Source of the DNA: Setophaga petechia
Lineage: Eukaryota > Chordata > Aves > Passeriformes > Parulidae
Length of the DNA stretch: 64,000 bases
Assembly (NCBI GenBank): GCA_024362935.1
Contig: JANCRA010000001.1
Location: 52,239,501 to 52,303,500 of the forward strand
Direction of reading: 5' to 3'
Part shown: in pieces, positions 37,175 through 49,607 of the stretch
How positions within the stretch are numbered: position 1 is the first letter of the stretch
How the letters are laid out: each line of letters begins with the position of its first letter
Translations under genes and position numbers: made by a program
The notes under the pieces: model-generated
The model's input: only the letters and a program-made list of their open reading frames with translations
What the model was told of the DNA's origin: nothing
Databases searched by the model: none

Positions 37175-40100
37175 TATATGCATACAGAAAAATAAAGGTT
37201 GCATCTAAATTTCTCGGTGTGGTATTCTCGAGTGAGTTGCGTACACAGAAACAATAGCAAAAGCAATAGGGCAAATTAGTGAACAAAAAGTATTTATAGT
37301 TCCCTAAAGCAAATGTCTGTGTACTAATAACCAATAGCCTGTTTTTCCACATTTTACTATGTTAATGAATTCTGTTGCACATTAATCAAGAGTCGATCCT
37401 CTTTGATCTTTGGAGGGGAAATAAAAAGAAAGAGATTTAATTACTGCACTCATTTTCTGCACAGATACTTTTGTTATTACTTATATTCTACTAACAGAGG
37501 TCACCATCTCACCCAAAGCCTAGTTATGAAAGGTCTTGGGCATTCTCACAGTAAAAAAAAAGCTTTCTTCCTCCTTACCCCTTCTTCCCTCATATTATCC
37601 AAACAACAAAGAATGGCATGAAAACACTCTTTTGCAGAGAACAGAGCTGGAGAGAGAGAGAGGGGCTGAGGATTTCTATGTGTGCCCTTCAAATCTGAAA
37701 TCAAGCTTCAGCCAGTTAGTGGACCATTTCCAGCCAACTTGGAAAACCAGTCATAAATACTCAACATCTCTTTAACCCCTGCAGAAGCTGCCCTTCAGAA
37801 CTGCACCCAATCCAACCCCTGAGGAAAATACCCCTCAAATACAAGCTGAAAGACTGCAACGTTTCTCTGATCTCCTTCCTAATGAGGAGCATCGCATCAC
37901 TACGCACAACAGTGACTTCAAAACTGAAAGGGCCACTGCATTACAGCTGAGAGTCAACACTTCTCCTGGTACTACAAAGAAAACATTTTATATGAGAAGC
38001 TCTGCATGGATAAAATATTTATATAATACAGATCACACACACTCTCTTCCCTTCTGAAGTGAAACAAAGGCCAGATATTTCCAGCTGAAACTACAAGAAG
38101 GCTCTCAACTAAACAGAACAATTTAAACCTGGATGGAATTTCACCAGGAGCTTCCAGCTGAAGCCTCCGCTCTCACATCCCAACTTGGCATCATCACAAC
38201 ATATATATGGTAACCAGCTCTTCTCCAAAATGACTAGCACCTTAACTCTTGCAAAAAGTAGTTTTAAAAGCCAAATACTTGCTTTTTGGAAAAGAAAAGT
38301 GGGTTTGCAGAAGAAAATCTTATTCCAGTAAGCATGTGTGCTTTTTAATAGGTACTATCAAGTTTTTAAACAGTAAAATAGCTGGATGAGTGAAAGGCTA
38401 AAATTAATTAATTCCTTGAGTGCTTTCTAGCAGAAATTAATTGTGAGGACAATCAGGACAAACGTGCTTTTTAAGAGAATTGTCTTGGGCGCTGAGTAAG
38501 GACTATGAGACACTTGTCCTCTTTTCACGCCTCATAGCTGAGGATCAGTAGCAACCACCTAAAGAGAAAATGCACCTGTTGTGAAATCTGCCAGTATACC
38601 ATGTACCTGCTTCTGTAAGCCTCAAACACATTTCTTAATGACCTATTACATAGTAACACCCACTGAGAGGGCCACCAGAAAACTGAAAGTAGGTTTTACT
38701 ACAGAAAGTTATATTAAGTCCCAGAAAATGATGCAGTCATATAAAGAATGGGAAGGGAAAAACCCCAAATTAAACCCAGAAAATTCTTCAACATCTTCCC
38801 CCCCTGTTAAACTTGGGAGTCCTACTTGACTCCCTCTAAAGTCATGGGATTCCAACTCATCTTTCAGCTAAACTACTAAAGGATGAGAGTGACTGCATTC
38901 AATAACAATGCCCTCATTTGTAGCTTGTCCAACTGAAATAACAATCTTCCATACCATTTTACATTTTTAAGTATGCATTGAATTTAGAATGATCAAGAAT
39001 GAGTTAAATGTTTAGAATCGAATCACAGCTATCTGGCAAAATCAAATACCATCTAATACAGTCAGATACTAGAAACACTGCAATGAACTTCATTATTCAA
39101 CTTCCATTATTTATAAGGAAACAGCAAATAACCTCATTTCCATGTATCTGAGTATAACAGCTGTAAAATTTGCAGTATCAAAGTCCACTTCTGATTTTGC
39201 TCTTAATGCCTTGCTTCCACCTAAATAAAAAAGTGAGACATCTCAGTAGTTGAGGAGTAACATTTAATTGCAGGAGTCATATTCAATTCCAAAGAAGAAA
39301 TTAAGCACCTCTGGCAACTAGGAGGCAAGATAATTAATCAGGTGAATAGGCCTGTCTCTTGTGATATTTTGCACGGGACTCCGTAAACACCAAAATGTAG
39401 CTATGCTTGATAGACAACATGAATTTGGGGGGAAGAGGGAGAATTTCGGTAACTCCTGAAATGTTCCCTGTTAAAGAAAGATCCCATTTCTCATTCCTCT
39501 GCAGGAGAAGGTTTCAAAAGCACTGCTGCTCTAATACCAGCTCATCTGAGGTCACTGGCAAAGTCCTGCTGATTGCTGAAGGAAGATGTACAATCAAGAG
39601 AGAGCTTTTGAAAACATCACCCTAAGCCTAGTAAGCAGCAAGTAAAACCTTTGTTATTTAAGGTCATAGCTGGAAGTGAAACTGCAATAAAGTACTTCAT
39701 TGGATTATCTGAAAGGCAATTCACTGTAAACAACAAACAACAACTCTTTACTACATCTTTACTTTGACTTATTTTACTGTAAGTGGACTAAGCACTGTAG
39801 TTTATAAAACAAGGGGATAAATGACAGAGACATCAATCCTAAATATTTTGCTAAAGAAATCACTCTTCTGTTCATTCTGCTCTCCCTATAAGGGAGATTC
39901 ACAAGGCTGAAGCAGAAACACCGGGCTTCAAAAGTAACCAAAATTGGCAAATTGTGCAGAAAGATAGACAGTGTCATTGTTTAGTACTTGGCATCAGCGT
40001 GGATCTGAGCAAGCAAGAACACAGATTGCCTGTGATGGGAAAATCTATCAAATGTAAAAGAGCCAACTGATGGCTAAAATTCTAACATTAAGGTCCTTTC

Positions 40101-42119
40101 ATTCATTGCTTACCTTCCATTTACATCAGTTTCATTTTCAAAGCAAGGGGACCCCAAAGAGGCAGTGCCTGAATTGAAAGAGAACTGTATTTCAGCTAAG
40201 AGTGAGATCAAGATCTTCTTACCAAGATCCAAATTTACAATCAAGGAAAAAGCTCAATATCTAAAATTCATTTTCCCCAAAATAACGTTTTTCCATTTGA
40301 GCTTTGCCTATACTGGTTACAGAAATATGGAAAGAAGACTCAAATTTGTTTTCTGAGAGCAAGAAGGGGTAGATGGCTCCCTGGCATCAGTGTCCCTTCT
40401 GACCACACAATCCAACAGTGCCTTTGCCCAAAGCTCACTTGCAGTGCAAACACAGCCAGTACAGCTCATACACAATCCCACAGACCAAGGGCCCAGCCAG
40501 GGCTGTCTCATTATGGAAGAAAACAGAAATAGCATTCCTAAATTGGATGCGATCACCAGGAACAATTTAGCATCAAATGCTTCAAAATCTGCATGTGAAA
40601 AGCCAAAGCACTGCATGGCAGATTTCAGGCTGTAGATAGCCTTAGGGTGAGAGAGCAGGCCAGTCCAAACAGGACAGTTTGCTATAGAAATTTATCAGAG
40701 TTCATGCATTATTTCTTCCTCCTGCATTGGGAATTAAACCCACTGATGAGGGGCTCAGACTGGCAGAGTGAAGGGGGGACAGATGACCCAAACAAGCACC
40801 TTGTCACAGCTAGAGGGAGAAAGCAATGTTTGGCAGAGAGATCCACTCATGTCAGAGGCTGACATGCTCTTCATCCATGAGGGGCTTGTTGAGTGCCACA
40901 GTCACATATTGACAGCAGGAAACAAAAATGTTTCCCTTTTCATGTTAATCAGGTTGGGAAACTTCCAATTTTCCCCAACCCTTCTACCTTGTTTTTAAAA
41001 AACTCCAATATTGAGACTAACACAGTCCACTCCCCAACACAAAAACTCAGGTGGTTTTACAAGCCTGAGTCTTTACAAGACCCATCACCTGAAGAGGATG
41101 GAGTTAATCACTCAGGGACAAGGAAATCATGCTGGGTTATCCAGCAGGAGAACTGAATTTCCCTCTAAAGCACCAGAAGTCTCTGGCTCACATGACTGGG
41201 TATGCCAGGACTTCTCAACCAACCTGCACATATCAGGGAAATCCTGACAAAGTTACCTTTTATCTCCTCCTTGAGAATTAAAATTATGTAAGCTCTCCCT
41301 TCAGAACACAAAAAGATAGAGATTTACTCTTGCACAAGCATTTCTGATCCTAATGACTTTTTCTGAATTTTACATTTTCCTAAAAATAATTATCAATTTC
41401 AATATTTTATAAAAATTAGGTTTTCCTATTACCAGGTTAGAAATTACTTTTTCTGATAATGTTTCAATCCATAGCACTTCATTTTAGGAAACTGTGGTGC
41501 TAAGGTGCTCTTAACAGAAGATTTCAGTTCTGTTGAAACATTCTGGCTGATACATGATTTTGATTAAAAAAGCCAATTTGCTGGAGAAAATAGTATCCTG
41601 GATTTTTTTTCCTTCTCCTCAAAAATTGCCAATAACTTAAAGCAATTTTCCCTCTACTCAGAGAGGATATGTGCAATGCGATGACTCAGATGACTGTTGC
41701 ATAAAATGGTCAGACCACTGGACAGAGTTCTTTGAGCTGAGAGAACCAGGAGGAACCACCATGCTGCTGAAGATGAGGGCTGCTGCTGGAAAGCTCTCCA
41801 TGTTCCTGACCCCTCACCATCTCTGCTGTGCTTCCCTCAGAAAGAGGACAAATACCTTCTCTCCCATCCTCCTCCAGTGCAAAATCCACACACATTTTCA
41901 GGTCAACTTTCTCCTGCCACCAAATCTACTTCAGCCTGCACATGTTGCACCTTTTAAACACCTAGAGACTGCACCCCACAGGGCTTAGCCCCAAACCCAC
42001 TAACTTTTCCCTCAGAAGCGCTGCCGTGACTTCAAGCCTTTTATTACTGTAAGGCAAGACTGAGAGGAACCAAAAGGTGGAGAATAGCTGAGAACACAGA
42101 CCTCCCTAGAATTCCCTTT

Positions 42120-42131
42120 GTAATTAATTAC
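42120..42131. repeat. Perfect 12-bp palindrome with TAAT-TA-ATTA
   Basis: GTAATTAATTAC is self-complementary and contains two inverted TAAT cores separated by 2 bp, the spacing known as a P2 site for cooperative paired-class homeodomain dimers. Single occurrence; binding is not shown by sequence alone. Confidence 0.4.
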
Positions 42132-44189
42132 AGGTTAGCAACAATTACACCAGAACAGCTAAGTCAGAGAATGGGGCTGCTCCCTGGTGGCAAACTCACA
42201 GGTATCAGCAGTAAGGATGAATGCAGCATCCTCTTTGGTCTTCCACCAACTTCAGCATTCCTTGTGCAAAAAGGCACCAGGGAAGAGAATCGAGGGAGTG
42301 GAGCATGTCCCAGCACTGCCACCCTCCAGTGCCACACAATTAGCTCAAGCCCTGTTCTCTGCAAGACTGTCTTGTGTTTCAGCCCCCCCTACATACTTAA
42401 GTTTCCTACCTGCCATGAAATACATTCACCAGCATTTAGCTTTCAGACAAGCGAGGTGCCAGACTGGGGTCTTCTTTCTCTGACTGAATCTGGGCCTTGC
42501 TATTCTCATCCACAAATGACTGGAACTAGAGAGGAGAAGCAGAGTCTTCCCTACCACACATGGCACCCCTGGCCAAGCAAACACTATAGCTACAAAGCTC
42601 ATGTCAGGAATAATTGGGAGTAAAGCTCAGGGCTGTCTTTCAAAAACAGAAAAAAAAAGTGAATCCTGAAATGGTTAGCAGAGTACTTTGGATCCACAGG
42701 ACTTCCTTGTGCCTCCCTCTCCCACAGCATTTATGCTACCTTTCCTTGCAAAAACAGCCAGCACCTTTGATTCATTTTTGACTACTAATCTTCCAGTGAG
42801 CAGCAGGCTTTTATCCAGTTTAAGAGAAAATGTCAGTCAGGCTGGTTCACCCTACCTAATGAAATTATTGTCACGTACATAGTTTCAGAGAATACCTGCA
42901 GACCACACTTAAGACTAAACCAGGACTTAGCAGTCCTCATAGCCCTTCAGTGCCTCTACATTTTCTCCCTGTAATTTAAATCAGCAAAGTTCTTGTGAAA
43001 TGGAGCAAGCTCCAACCCTTAAAACATATTCCTTTATCTTTTTAACCATTGAATATCTGAAAAGGTTTTCCCCATGTTAAGGAAAGGGACAAAGAGGAAT
43101 GCTCAGGAACACCACCACATGGTTATCTGAGGCAGGACAGAAACAATTGTAGGGATAAGCAGCAAAGCCACAGCTCATCTTCACAAAGCCAGTAATTGTG
43201 TCCGTAAGGCCAGCAATTTCAAAAGCAGCCTGCATGAAAATTACTATGAAATGAAAACATCAAACTTGTGTCTCTGTGGTGTAAAGCAAAGCCATGCTGC
43301 ATCCACAGTGAGAAAATTAAATCAATACTGTTCAGGGGCAATATTGGGAAGCCACTAACCAAAGGAGCAGCAATGTGAACCTATTGATTCTGTACAGCTA
43401 TACTTCCATGCTTCTTTCTTCACCTTCTAAAACATTTCCATCACCTTGCATTATGTAAAACTGGATACTGTAACTCCTAATTAATATTTCCCAAAAACTT
43501 GAAGTCAAAATCAGACAATTACAAAGACCCTTGGTAGCATTAAACATTTGTCAAAACACATTAAGAGCAAAAATTTATTTTTAAATTATTCTGCTTTCTT
43601 TAAATTATCAGGCTGAACCCTTAAGTTAGAACAACCTCAGGCAACTCAGTAAGGCTACCTGGATGGGTTTGTGACATGTACTGCCTGCATGAAAGCGGCT
43701 CCTGCTGAGCACACAGGAGTGCAGACAAAGCACACTGCTAAGTGGGGACAAAACCAGGCAAAATTAATGCCGGGGCATATTTTATTGTGCATCCAGAGAT
43801 GGATAAGCTTGTCAGCCACTTGCATGTCCCTGTCTTCCTCCCCAGCCAGGTGAAAGGCTTCTGGGACATATTTACCTTCCTCTCCCTCCCCCCATTGCTC
43901 CCCTGGTCTCAGGGTGAAAACCAGGGCAGGATTAGAAAAGAACTGGAGGATAAACACATCGGTAAAACAATAAATACCAGCTAGACAGCTTGGAGGGTCA
44001 GGAGATGTTTAGGAAGATTACAAGTTCAAAGACCACAGCAGCAGCAAGTACTGACAGATAAAATGCACTGCTCTTTCTAAAAAGTATATGCAAATTGCAC
44101 ACATGTATGTCGTGCATAGATACAGGTTTTCATACAAAACTTTAAATTTTAACCTTTTTAAATGACTTTTTTTTCAAAAGTCCTGGAAC

Positions 44190-44700
44190 ATGAAAGCACC
44201 TTACTACTGCTTTCCCATGGCAGAGTGCATCCCCACAGGGTGCTGAGGAGCAGACCTGGTGTCAGGACCCTCCAAAGGGATTTCCTTAGCAGGTCACAAA
44301 TTCAGGGGTATTGGCAGAAGCAGCAAGTGGCTGCACAGGAACTCCCCCCAGCTTCCCAGAAGCAGCTCAGGAGAAGCCCTGCATGGTAACTGTGGCCACA
44401 GCCTGGTCTTGCTCCCTCCCCTCCTGGTGGAGAGCAGCAGCAGCTCTGGACACCAGGACCTTTCCTTTGGGTCTGCTCACCATGCCCAGGTGGTGTAGGA
44501 CCCTCCACCACCAGGGTCCCTTGCCCCTGCAGCCACTCCTGACCTCAAGGCTTTCCTCTGATGACCCTGAAGGAGCCATTCTCCTCCCCAAAACGAGCAC
44601 ATTGTGTGCTCAGCCCCCATGGTGACCCCAGTGCTGAGGCTCTCACAGACCCAGCAGAGCACACACAGGTCCCTCATGTTGCTTTCAGACCCCAGGGCCT
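44190..44700. other. GC-richer patch of unknown origin
   Basis: GC content rises clearly here, with repeated short words such as CCAGG, CAGCAG and CTCCC, but few CpG. Five or more overlapping open frames of 66-104 codons lie on both strands, as expected from GC-rich sequence rather than from an exon. It does not match either LTR family or CR1 as I know them. An old unrecognised LTR or unique GC-rich sequence are both possible. Confidence 0.4.
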
Positions 44701-46611
44701 ATTACCTTGACCAAGAAGCCATTAAATTGCTAACACAGTTTTTGGGCCTGGTAGACTGGAATAATGGTTTGCAGAAGATTCTTTATCTTAAACTGAATAC
44801 CTTGAAGCCATCACAGAGCCCCAAAGTGCCCTGGCTGGCCAAAAAGTGTGGGGATAACGGGGCTGCTGTCCTTCAGCAAGTGAAGGGGACAGACTGCATT
44901 TAAATAGTCAAGCAGCACCTACAGAGGTACTCTAAAAACAACACAGCCTTAGCAAAAGCTGGCCCAAGGTCTGAAAGGCTTCCCCCTCTCCTCCAGAATA
45001 ATCAGATTTTAAACATACCCTTCAGAGAAATGGTCCAGTCATTAACAGTAACTGTTTCTTATGTGCATCAGTAAAAGATGTAGTGCTACAGAGACTAAAT
45101 GGGACTTACAGAAAAGAAGCCATAAATCTTTGTCAGCCTCTCAGAAATGAACACTTAATACAACTAGCTTGGAGTACTTCACTTCTCACTCAGCCGAGGT
45201 ACCAATTATGGCACCACTATGATATATTTTAATCACTGTTGTGTTAATGGCTCCCACGATTTATTTTATCCCCTCTCTGCACTAATGACCTGTGCTCAAA
45301 GTCTCATGATTCAAATACTTCCCCCTTCCAGCTGAATAAAGCAATCTCTTGGATTTTGACCTATGATACTGCTGACCTATTCAAAGACATATGAAAGGAC
45401 TTCAGACACTTACAGGACCTACAGAAAGTTTGGGTCAAAATACAGTTACAACACAGCCAGCAGTCACTTGTTTCCCTTTTCTTGCCCCTAATTTAAATCC
45501 TGTCTTCCCTTGCTTTTCCTCCATCCCAGCACCCAGAGCTTTTATTTCCTTATCAGCATTTCAAGCCTTTCTTTTCATGTTGTAAAAGTCAGCGTAAAAC
45601 CAACACACCGTTTAGGGCCACAAAGAGAGAACTGCCCACTGTGTCTCCCTCAGCACACCTTGAGTTACTAGTTGGGATTAATTTAACAAGCAGTTTTACA
45701 ACCTCAAAGGGGGTTCCTATCACATTCTATGGTAGCAAGAAGCCTCCTCACTTCTATAAAACCTGGCTCACCAAAACCAGACCAACTAGAGATATCCTGC
45801 ATCCCTCCATCCTGCATGTGCAGAAACACATCACTTGGATAATTCTCGTAAAGCAGGGGGATCAGTCAGTATGCAGAGTGATTTGGCTAGCCTGGGTTCC
45901 TCCACATGGGATCAAGGGTCACCCAGCAGTGTTAAAAAGCAGTAGATCAAAACATCTTGAAAAAATTTCCCCTGTCCTACCTAAGCCAGGGAACTTGCTG
46001 CCACAAGAGGGTGATGAAGCCAATTCACAAAAGCAGCAGATGTTTATATCCCAGTCCCTAATCCTCAGGAGCTCACAAAATCCCTCCAACCAGGTTCTTC
46101 TGGAACTATTTATCAGGCAATCTGGCAATCTCTTTGCTGCTCAGGATATAAGGAAATGAGAGAAGAAAGTCACACACACACAAACTCTCACATTTGTTGC
46201 AGTATCAAGTTGGCAATATGGAAGCAAATGGATTCTAACTAGTTTTCGCCCCTGAAAAACTTAAAACAAAAGCCATCCAAGCAAGAGCACATCAGAGACG
46301 ACTTCTATATTAACAATTAAAAATAAACAAACAAGCTTTTATTTATCTGTTCTCTGTCAATTTCCATCCCATCACGTACAACCATTCTTTCTTAATTAGT
46401 TCTAGATTTTTTTTTTGTGGTTAAATATCCTTCCTGCTATCTAGAGAAGTGACTTTCAAAACCTTTTTACTTCACAAAGATGCAGTGGGTTCAAGGCACA
46501 GCACATCCTGTATCATTCTTTGGAACACCAGACTAAACTCCAAAGCCTCAACGAAAATTCCTTAATAAACACCCCCAGTGCCCCCTCTGCATGAGATCAG
46601 GTGTGTTCTAG

Positions 46612-47198
46612 TGTCATGGTTTTATATCCCTCCCAGACAACAACCAAGCCCCACATAGCTTCTCATTCACTTTCTCCCAAGTGGGAAGGGGGAGAGAATT
46701 GGAAGGGTAGAAGTGAGACAACTCACGAGTTGAGATAAAGACACTCTAATAGGCAAAACAAAAGCTGTGCACATAAGCAAAGCAAAACAAGGAATTCATT
46801 CCCAATTTCCCATGGGCAGACAACTGTTCAGCCATACCCAGGTAAGCAGGACACCATCATGCACAGTGGTTACCTGGGAAGAGAGAGACACTCTCACTCT
46901 GAAAGTTTCTCCCCCTTCCTTCTCCCCCCTGGCTCCATACGCTGGGCATGATGCCATATGGGATGAGATGTCACTTGGGATCAGCTGTGCTGGCTGTGTC
47001 CCCTCTCAGCTCTTCATGCACCCACAGCCTCCTCATTGGGTGGAGGCGGAATGAGAGGCAGAAAAGGCTTTGGTGCTGTGCAAGAGCTGCTCAGTAGTGA
47101 CCAAAATACTCCTGAATTAATAATTAACACTTTCTCAATACACATTCATACCAGGCACTGTGAAGAAAACTAACTCTACCCTAGTCAAAACCAGTACA
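46612..47198 (-). mobile_element. Full-length solo LTR, family A
   Basis: Read on the minus strand, it begins TGTACTGGTTTTGACTAGGG at 47198 and ends ATAAAACCATGACA at 46612, so it has TG...CA ends and a length of 587 bp. In order it shows CTGCTGAGCAG-like versions of the family's early words, AAGCCTTTTCTGCCTCTCA, the region CATCATGCCCAGCGTATGG where the family has its TATA box (here degraded), GAATTCCTTGTTTTGCTTTGC, and TTTATCTCAACTC of the R/U5 region. Flanking 5-bp words (TCTAG, CACAC) do not match, so no target-site duplication is visible. There is no adjoining gag, pol or env, consistent with recombination between the two LTRs of a provirus. It is the same family as 23819-23983 but opposite in orientation. 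Confidence 0.87.
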
Positions 47199-48639
47199 CA
47201 CACCCAAAGGACCCTAATTGTCCTCCACAAGTTGCAAAATCTCCCTCAGAACTGGTTTTATCTTTGGCAGAGCATTGATGCTGCTGTGACAGCAGGTACC
47301 TCCTGGACTCTGAAGCCCTGCAGTGCTTTGTTTATGAAGCACCACCATATTCTACATGATCAGGAGCCAGTTCCAGGGCTGGATCATGGCAGTGGCTGAG
47401 CAGGGAATGGCCCCATGAAAAACAGCAACAATTTTCATGGGGAATTGCCTTTTTACTCTCTGCCTACAAAGTCTGTGCCATATGGAGAGCTGGCAAAAGG
47501 GAGCGGACAGATGTCTGCAGACATTATAGCTACTATGTTAACTGCCTGCGAGTTTATTCATCAGAAGGTGATCACCCTTTGTTCTGGTAAGAATTTCACT
47601 TTCTTTGCAGCTTTGAGAGGTTGACAGCAAATCACTATTACATAGTTCTCAAAAAGTACCAGGTGATTTGCAGCCTTGATTAAAAGGCATGGTTCTTGAC
47701 CTCAAATACCAAACATCAGGCAAACCTCTCAAAACCAGAAGACCTAAGAGGTTACAGCAGCAGAAAAAGAGGTGAATCGAAGGCCCTCTCATCAGCCATG
47801 CAGGCTCTGTGCATGTTTGCACACTCAGGTAGAACAGCTGGATGTTACAGTGGTGCATGGCTATATGAGACAAAAAAGGTGCTGCTACACCAAGAGCAGC
47901 TTACTTTTCTGCATTCACACAAAGGGGAAATTTGGTGCACTTGCACGCCACAAAAACTTTCCCTCTTTCTAAAACAGGGATTTGGGTGTGCATTCCATAG
48001 TAAGAAGAAAAATCCACCAGAAAAACTATTTACTTTTCATCAGTGTTTCACAGAGACTGAGCTCCCATGAGATGTCCTTTGAGTCAACCTGGAGTTCATT
48101 TCCTGTGGACTATGAAGAGCATTAAATGCCCATGTGGTTCTTGGAAGGAAGAGAACAAAATCATTTAGAAAATCCTTTCCAACATTAAATCTGCTTCTGG
48201 AGTTTGCATCCTGTAAGTAACACTTCCTGTGAGGGAGTAGCCATAGGCAGTACAAATCTGCAGTCTCACAAGCTGAAGATGGAAGTTAAGTGAGAATTCA
48301 GTTCACAGATGGGCACAAAGCCCAAAACTTATCACACTGTTTGGAGACACATAGAGAGAAAAAATAAAGTCACCTTCACCCATCATGAAGCTGAGGGGAA
48401 GCTACTCCAGCATCATCTTTACCTGAGCACTGGATGGACTGCAATACTGAAATCACAGACATTTGGTCTATGGGAGAAAGGAGAAGTCAACTATTCCTTT
48501 TTCCTGGAAGGCAGGCTCCAGACAGAACTTTGCAACAGCACTTACCAACAGAGAAATCTCAAAAAATAGATGATAGAGTAGGTTGGCAAAAGGGGAGGGA
48601 GCTGGTAGCATTTCCCTCAGATTGGCTACCAACATGCCT
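47199..48639. other. Gene-free stretch between LTR and CR1
   Basis: Unique sequence with no recognisable exon or transposon. Open frames up to 124 codons (47696-48070, +) are crossed by others and lack motifs. The CR1 that follows may start slightly earlier than 48640, as its 5' boundary is blurred. Confidence 0.5.
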
Positions 48640-49415
48640 ACAATTTAGACAAGCTGAATTGATGGGACAGGGCCAGCTGTATGGTGTTCAACAAGAGCAA
48701 GTGCCAGGTACTGCTCTTGAGTCACAACAACCCATTGCAGCACTGCTGGCTGGGGAGGGAGGCTGGAAAGCTGCCCAGTGGAAAAGAACCCACAGGATAT
48801 TGGTCAACAGCAGCTGAACACGAGCCAGGTGGCCAAGAAGGCCAGTGGCATCCTGGCCTGGATCAGCAACAGTGCAGCCAGCAGGACCAGGGCAGGGATT
48901 GTCCTTCTGTACTGGGCACTGGTGAGGCCACACTCCAAATCTTGTGTTCAGTTCTGGGCCCCTCAGTGCAAGGAATATATCAAAGTGCTGGAGTGAGTCC
49001 AGAGAAGGGCAACACAGCTGATGAAGGGTCTAGAGGGTAAAGTCCTATGAGAAGCAGCTGAGGCTGTTTAGCTTAGGGAAAAGGAGGCTGAGCAGAGACC
49101 TTACTACTCTCTACAAGTCCCTGAAAGGAGGTTGTAGCCAGGTGGGGTTTTTCTCTCCTCCCAGGTAAGAAATGACAGGATGATAGGAAATGGCCTCAAG
49201 TTGCATCAGGGGAGTTTTGGAAAAAATTTCTTCACTAAAATGGTTGTTGAGCATTACAATAGACTGCACAGGGAAGTGAAGGATTCCTTGAGGTGTTTAA
49301 AAAGATGTGTAGGTGTGGCTGTTCAGGACATGGCTTAGTGGTAGACTTAGAAGAGCTAGGCTTATGGCTGACTCCATCTTATATGTATTTTCCAACCTGA
49401 TTCCATGACTCTATG
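48640..49415 (+). mobile_element. CR1 LINE 3' end (RT C-terminus and 3' UTR)
   Basis: The 5'-truncated body encodes the C-terminal part of the CR1 polymerase. MVFNKSKCQVL with SHNNPLQHC follows from 48681, and after a frame change near 48780 come VAKKASGILAWISNS, SRTRAGIVLLYWALVRPH and CVQFWAPQ (to 48996). These are the conserved post-RT words of the family. The 3' UTR follows (GGAAATGGCCTCAAGTTGCA, CAGGGAAGTGAAGG), ending in TTTTCCAACCTGATTCCATGACTCTATG, two degenerate copies of the ATTCTATG octamer that ends CR1. The reading frame is broken by shifts and stops, so it is inactive. As is usual for CR1, the tail is an octamer repeat rather than poly(A). Confidence 0.92.
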
Positions 49416-49558
49416 CAAAGAGGCTTCTCTTCAGCACAGGACACCTACCCACTACTTTTCCCCAGCTGCTGTTAAAGAGTTACCAACTTCTACCCAGTCC
49501 ATGGCTGTAGAAGACAGTGCAACAAAAAGACTGCCTCTGTAGAAACAGGCTTCATTAA

Positions 49559-49607
49559 GTCAGACAGGTAGGAGGATGCCAAAAAAAGATATGTCAGACA
49601 GGTAGGA
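49559..49607 (+). repeat. 15-bp direct repeat, 34-bp period
   Basis: GTCAGACAGGTAGGA occurs at 49559-49573 and again, identical, at 49593-49607. The intervening 19 bp includes A7. Probably a local duplication. Confidence 0.75.

Larger units (their letters stand above)
36771..46611. other. Gene-free stretch, unique sequence
   Basis: No exon or transposon was recognised. Contains the A/C-rich tract 37103-37174, TTAATTAA-type sites near 38400, a perfect 12-bp palindrome at 42120-42131, and a GC-richer patch at 44190-44700 with many short overlapping open frames on both strands. The longest open frame of the window, 45641-46159 (+, 172 codons), lies here. It has no recognisable domain, no signal peptide and is crossed by an antisense open frame; chance explains it. 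Confidence 0.55.

Noticed and set aside
36890..37352. Phe-rich, membrane-protein-like open frames on the minus strand
   Set aside because: The hydrophobic stretches are translated A/C-rich simple repeat at 37103-37174.
45641..46159. 172-codon open frame on the plus strand
   Set aside because: Longest in the window, but about the length chance predicts for the longest frame in 64 kb of six-frame sequence (near 175 codons at roughly 5% stop frequency). No domain, and an antisense frame crosses it.
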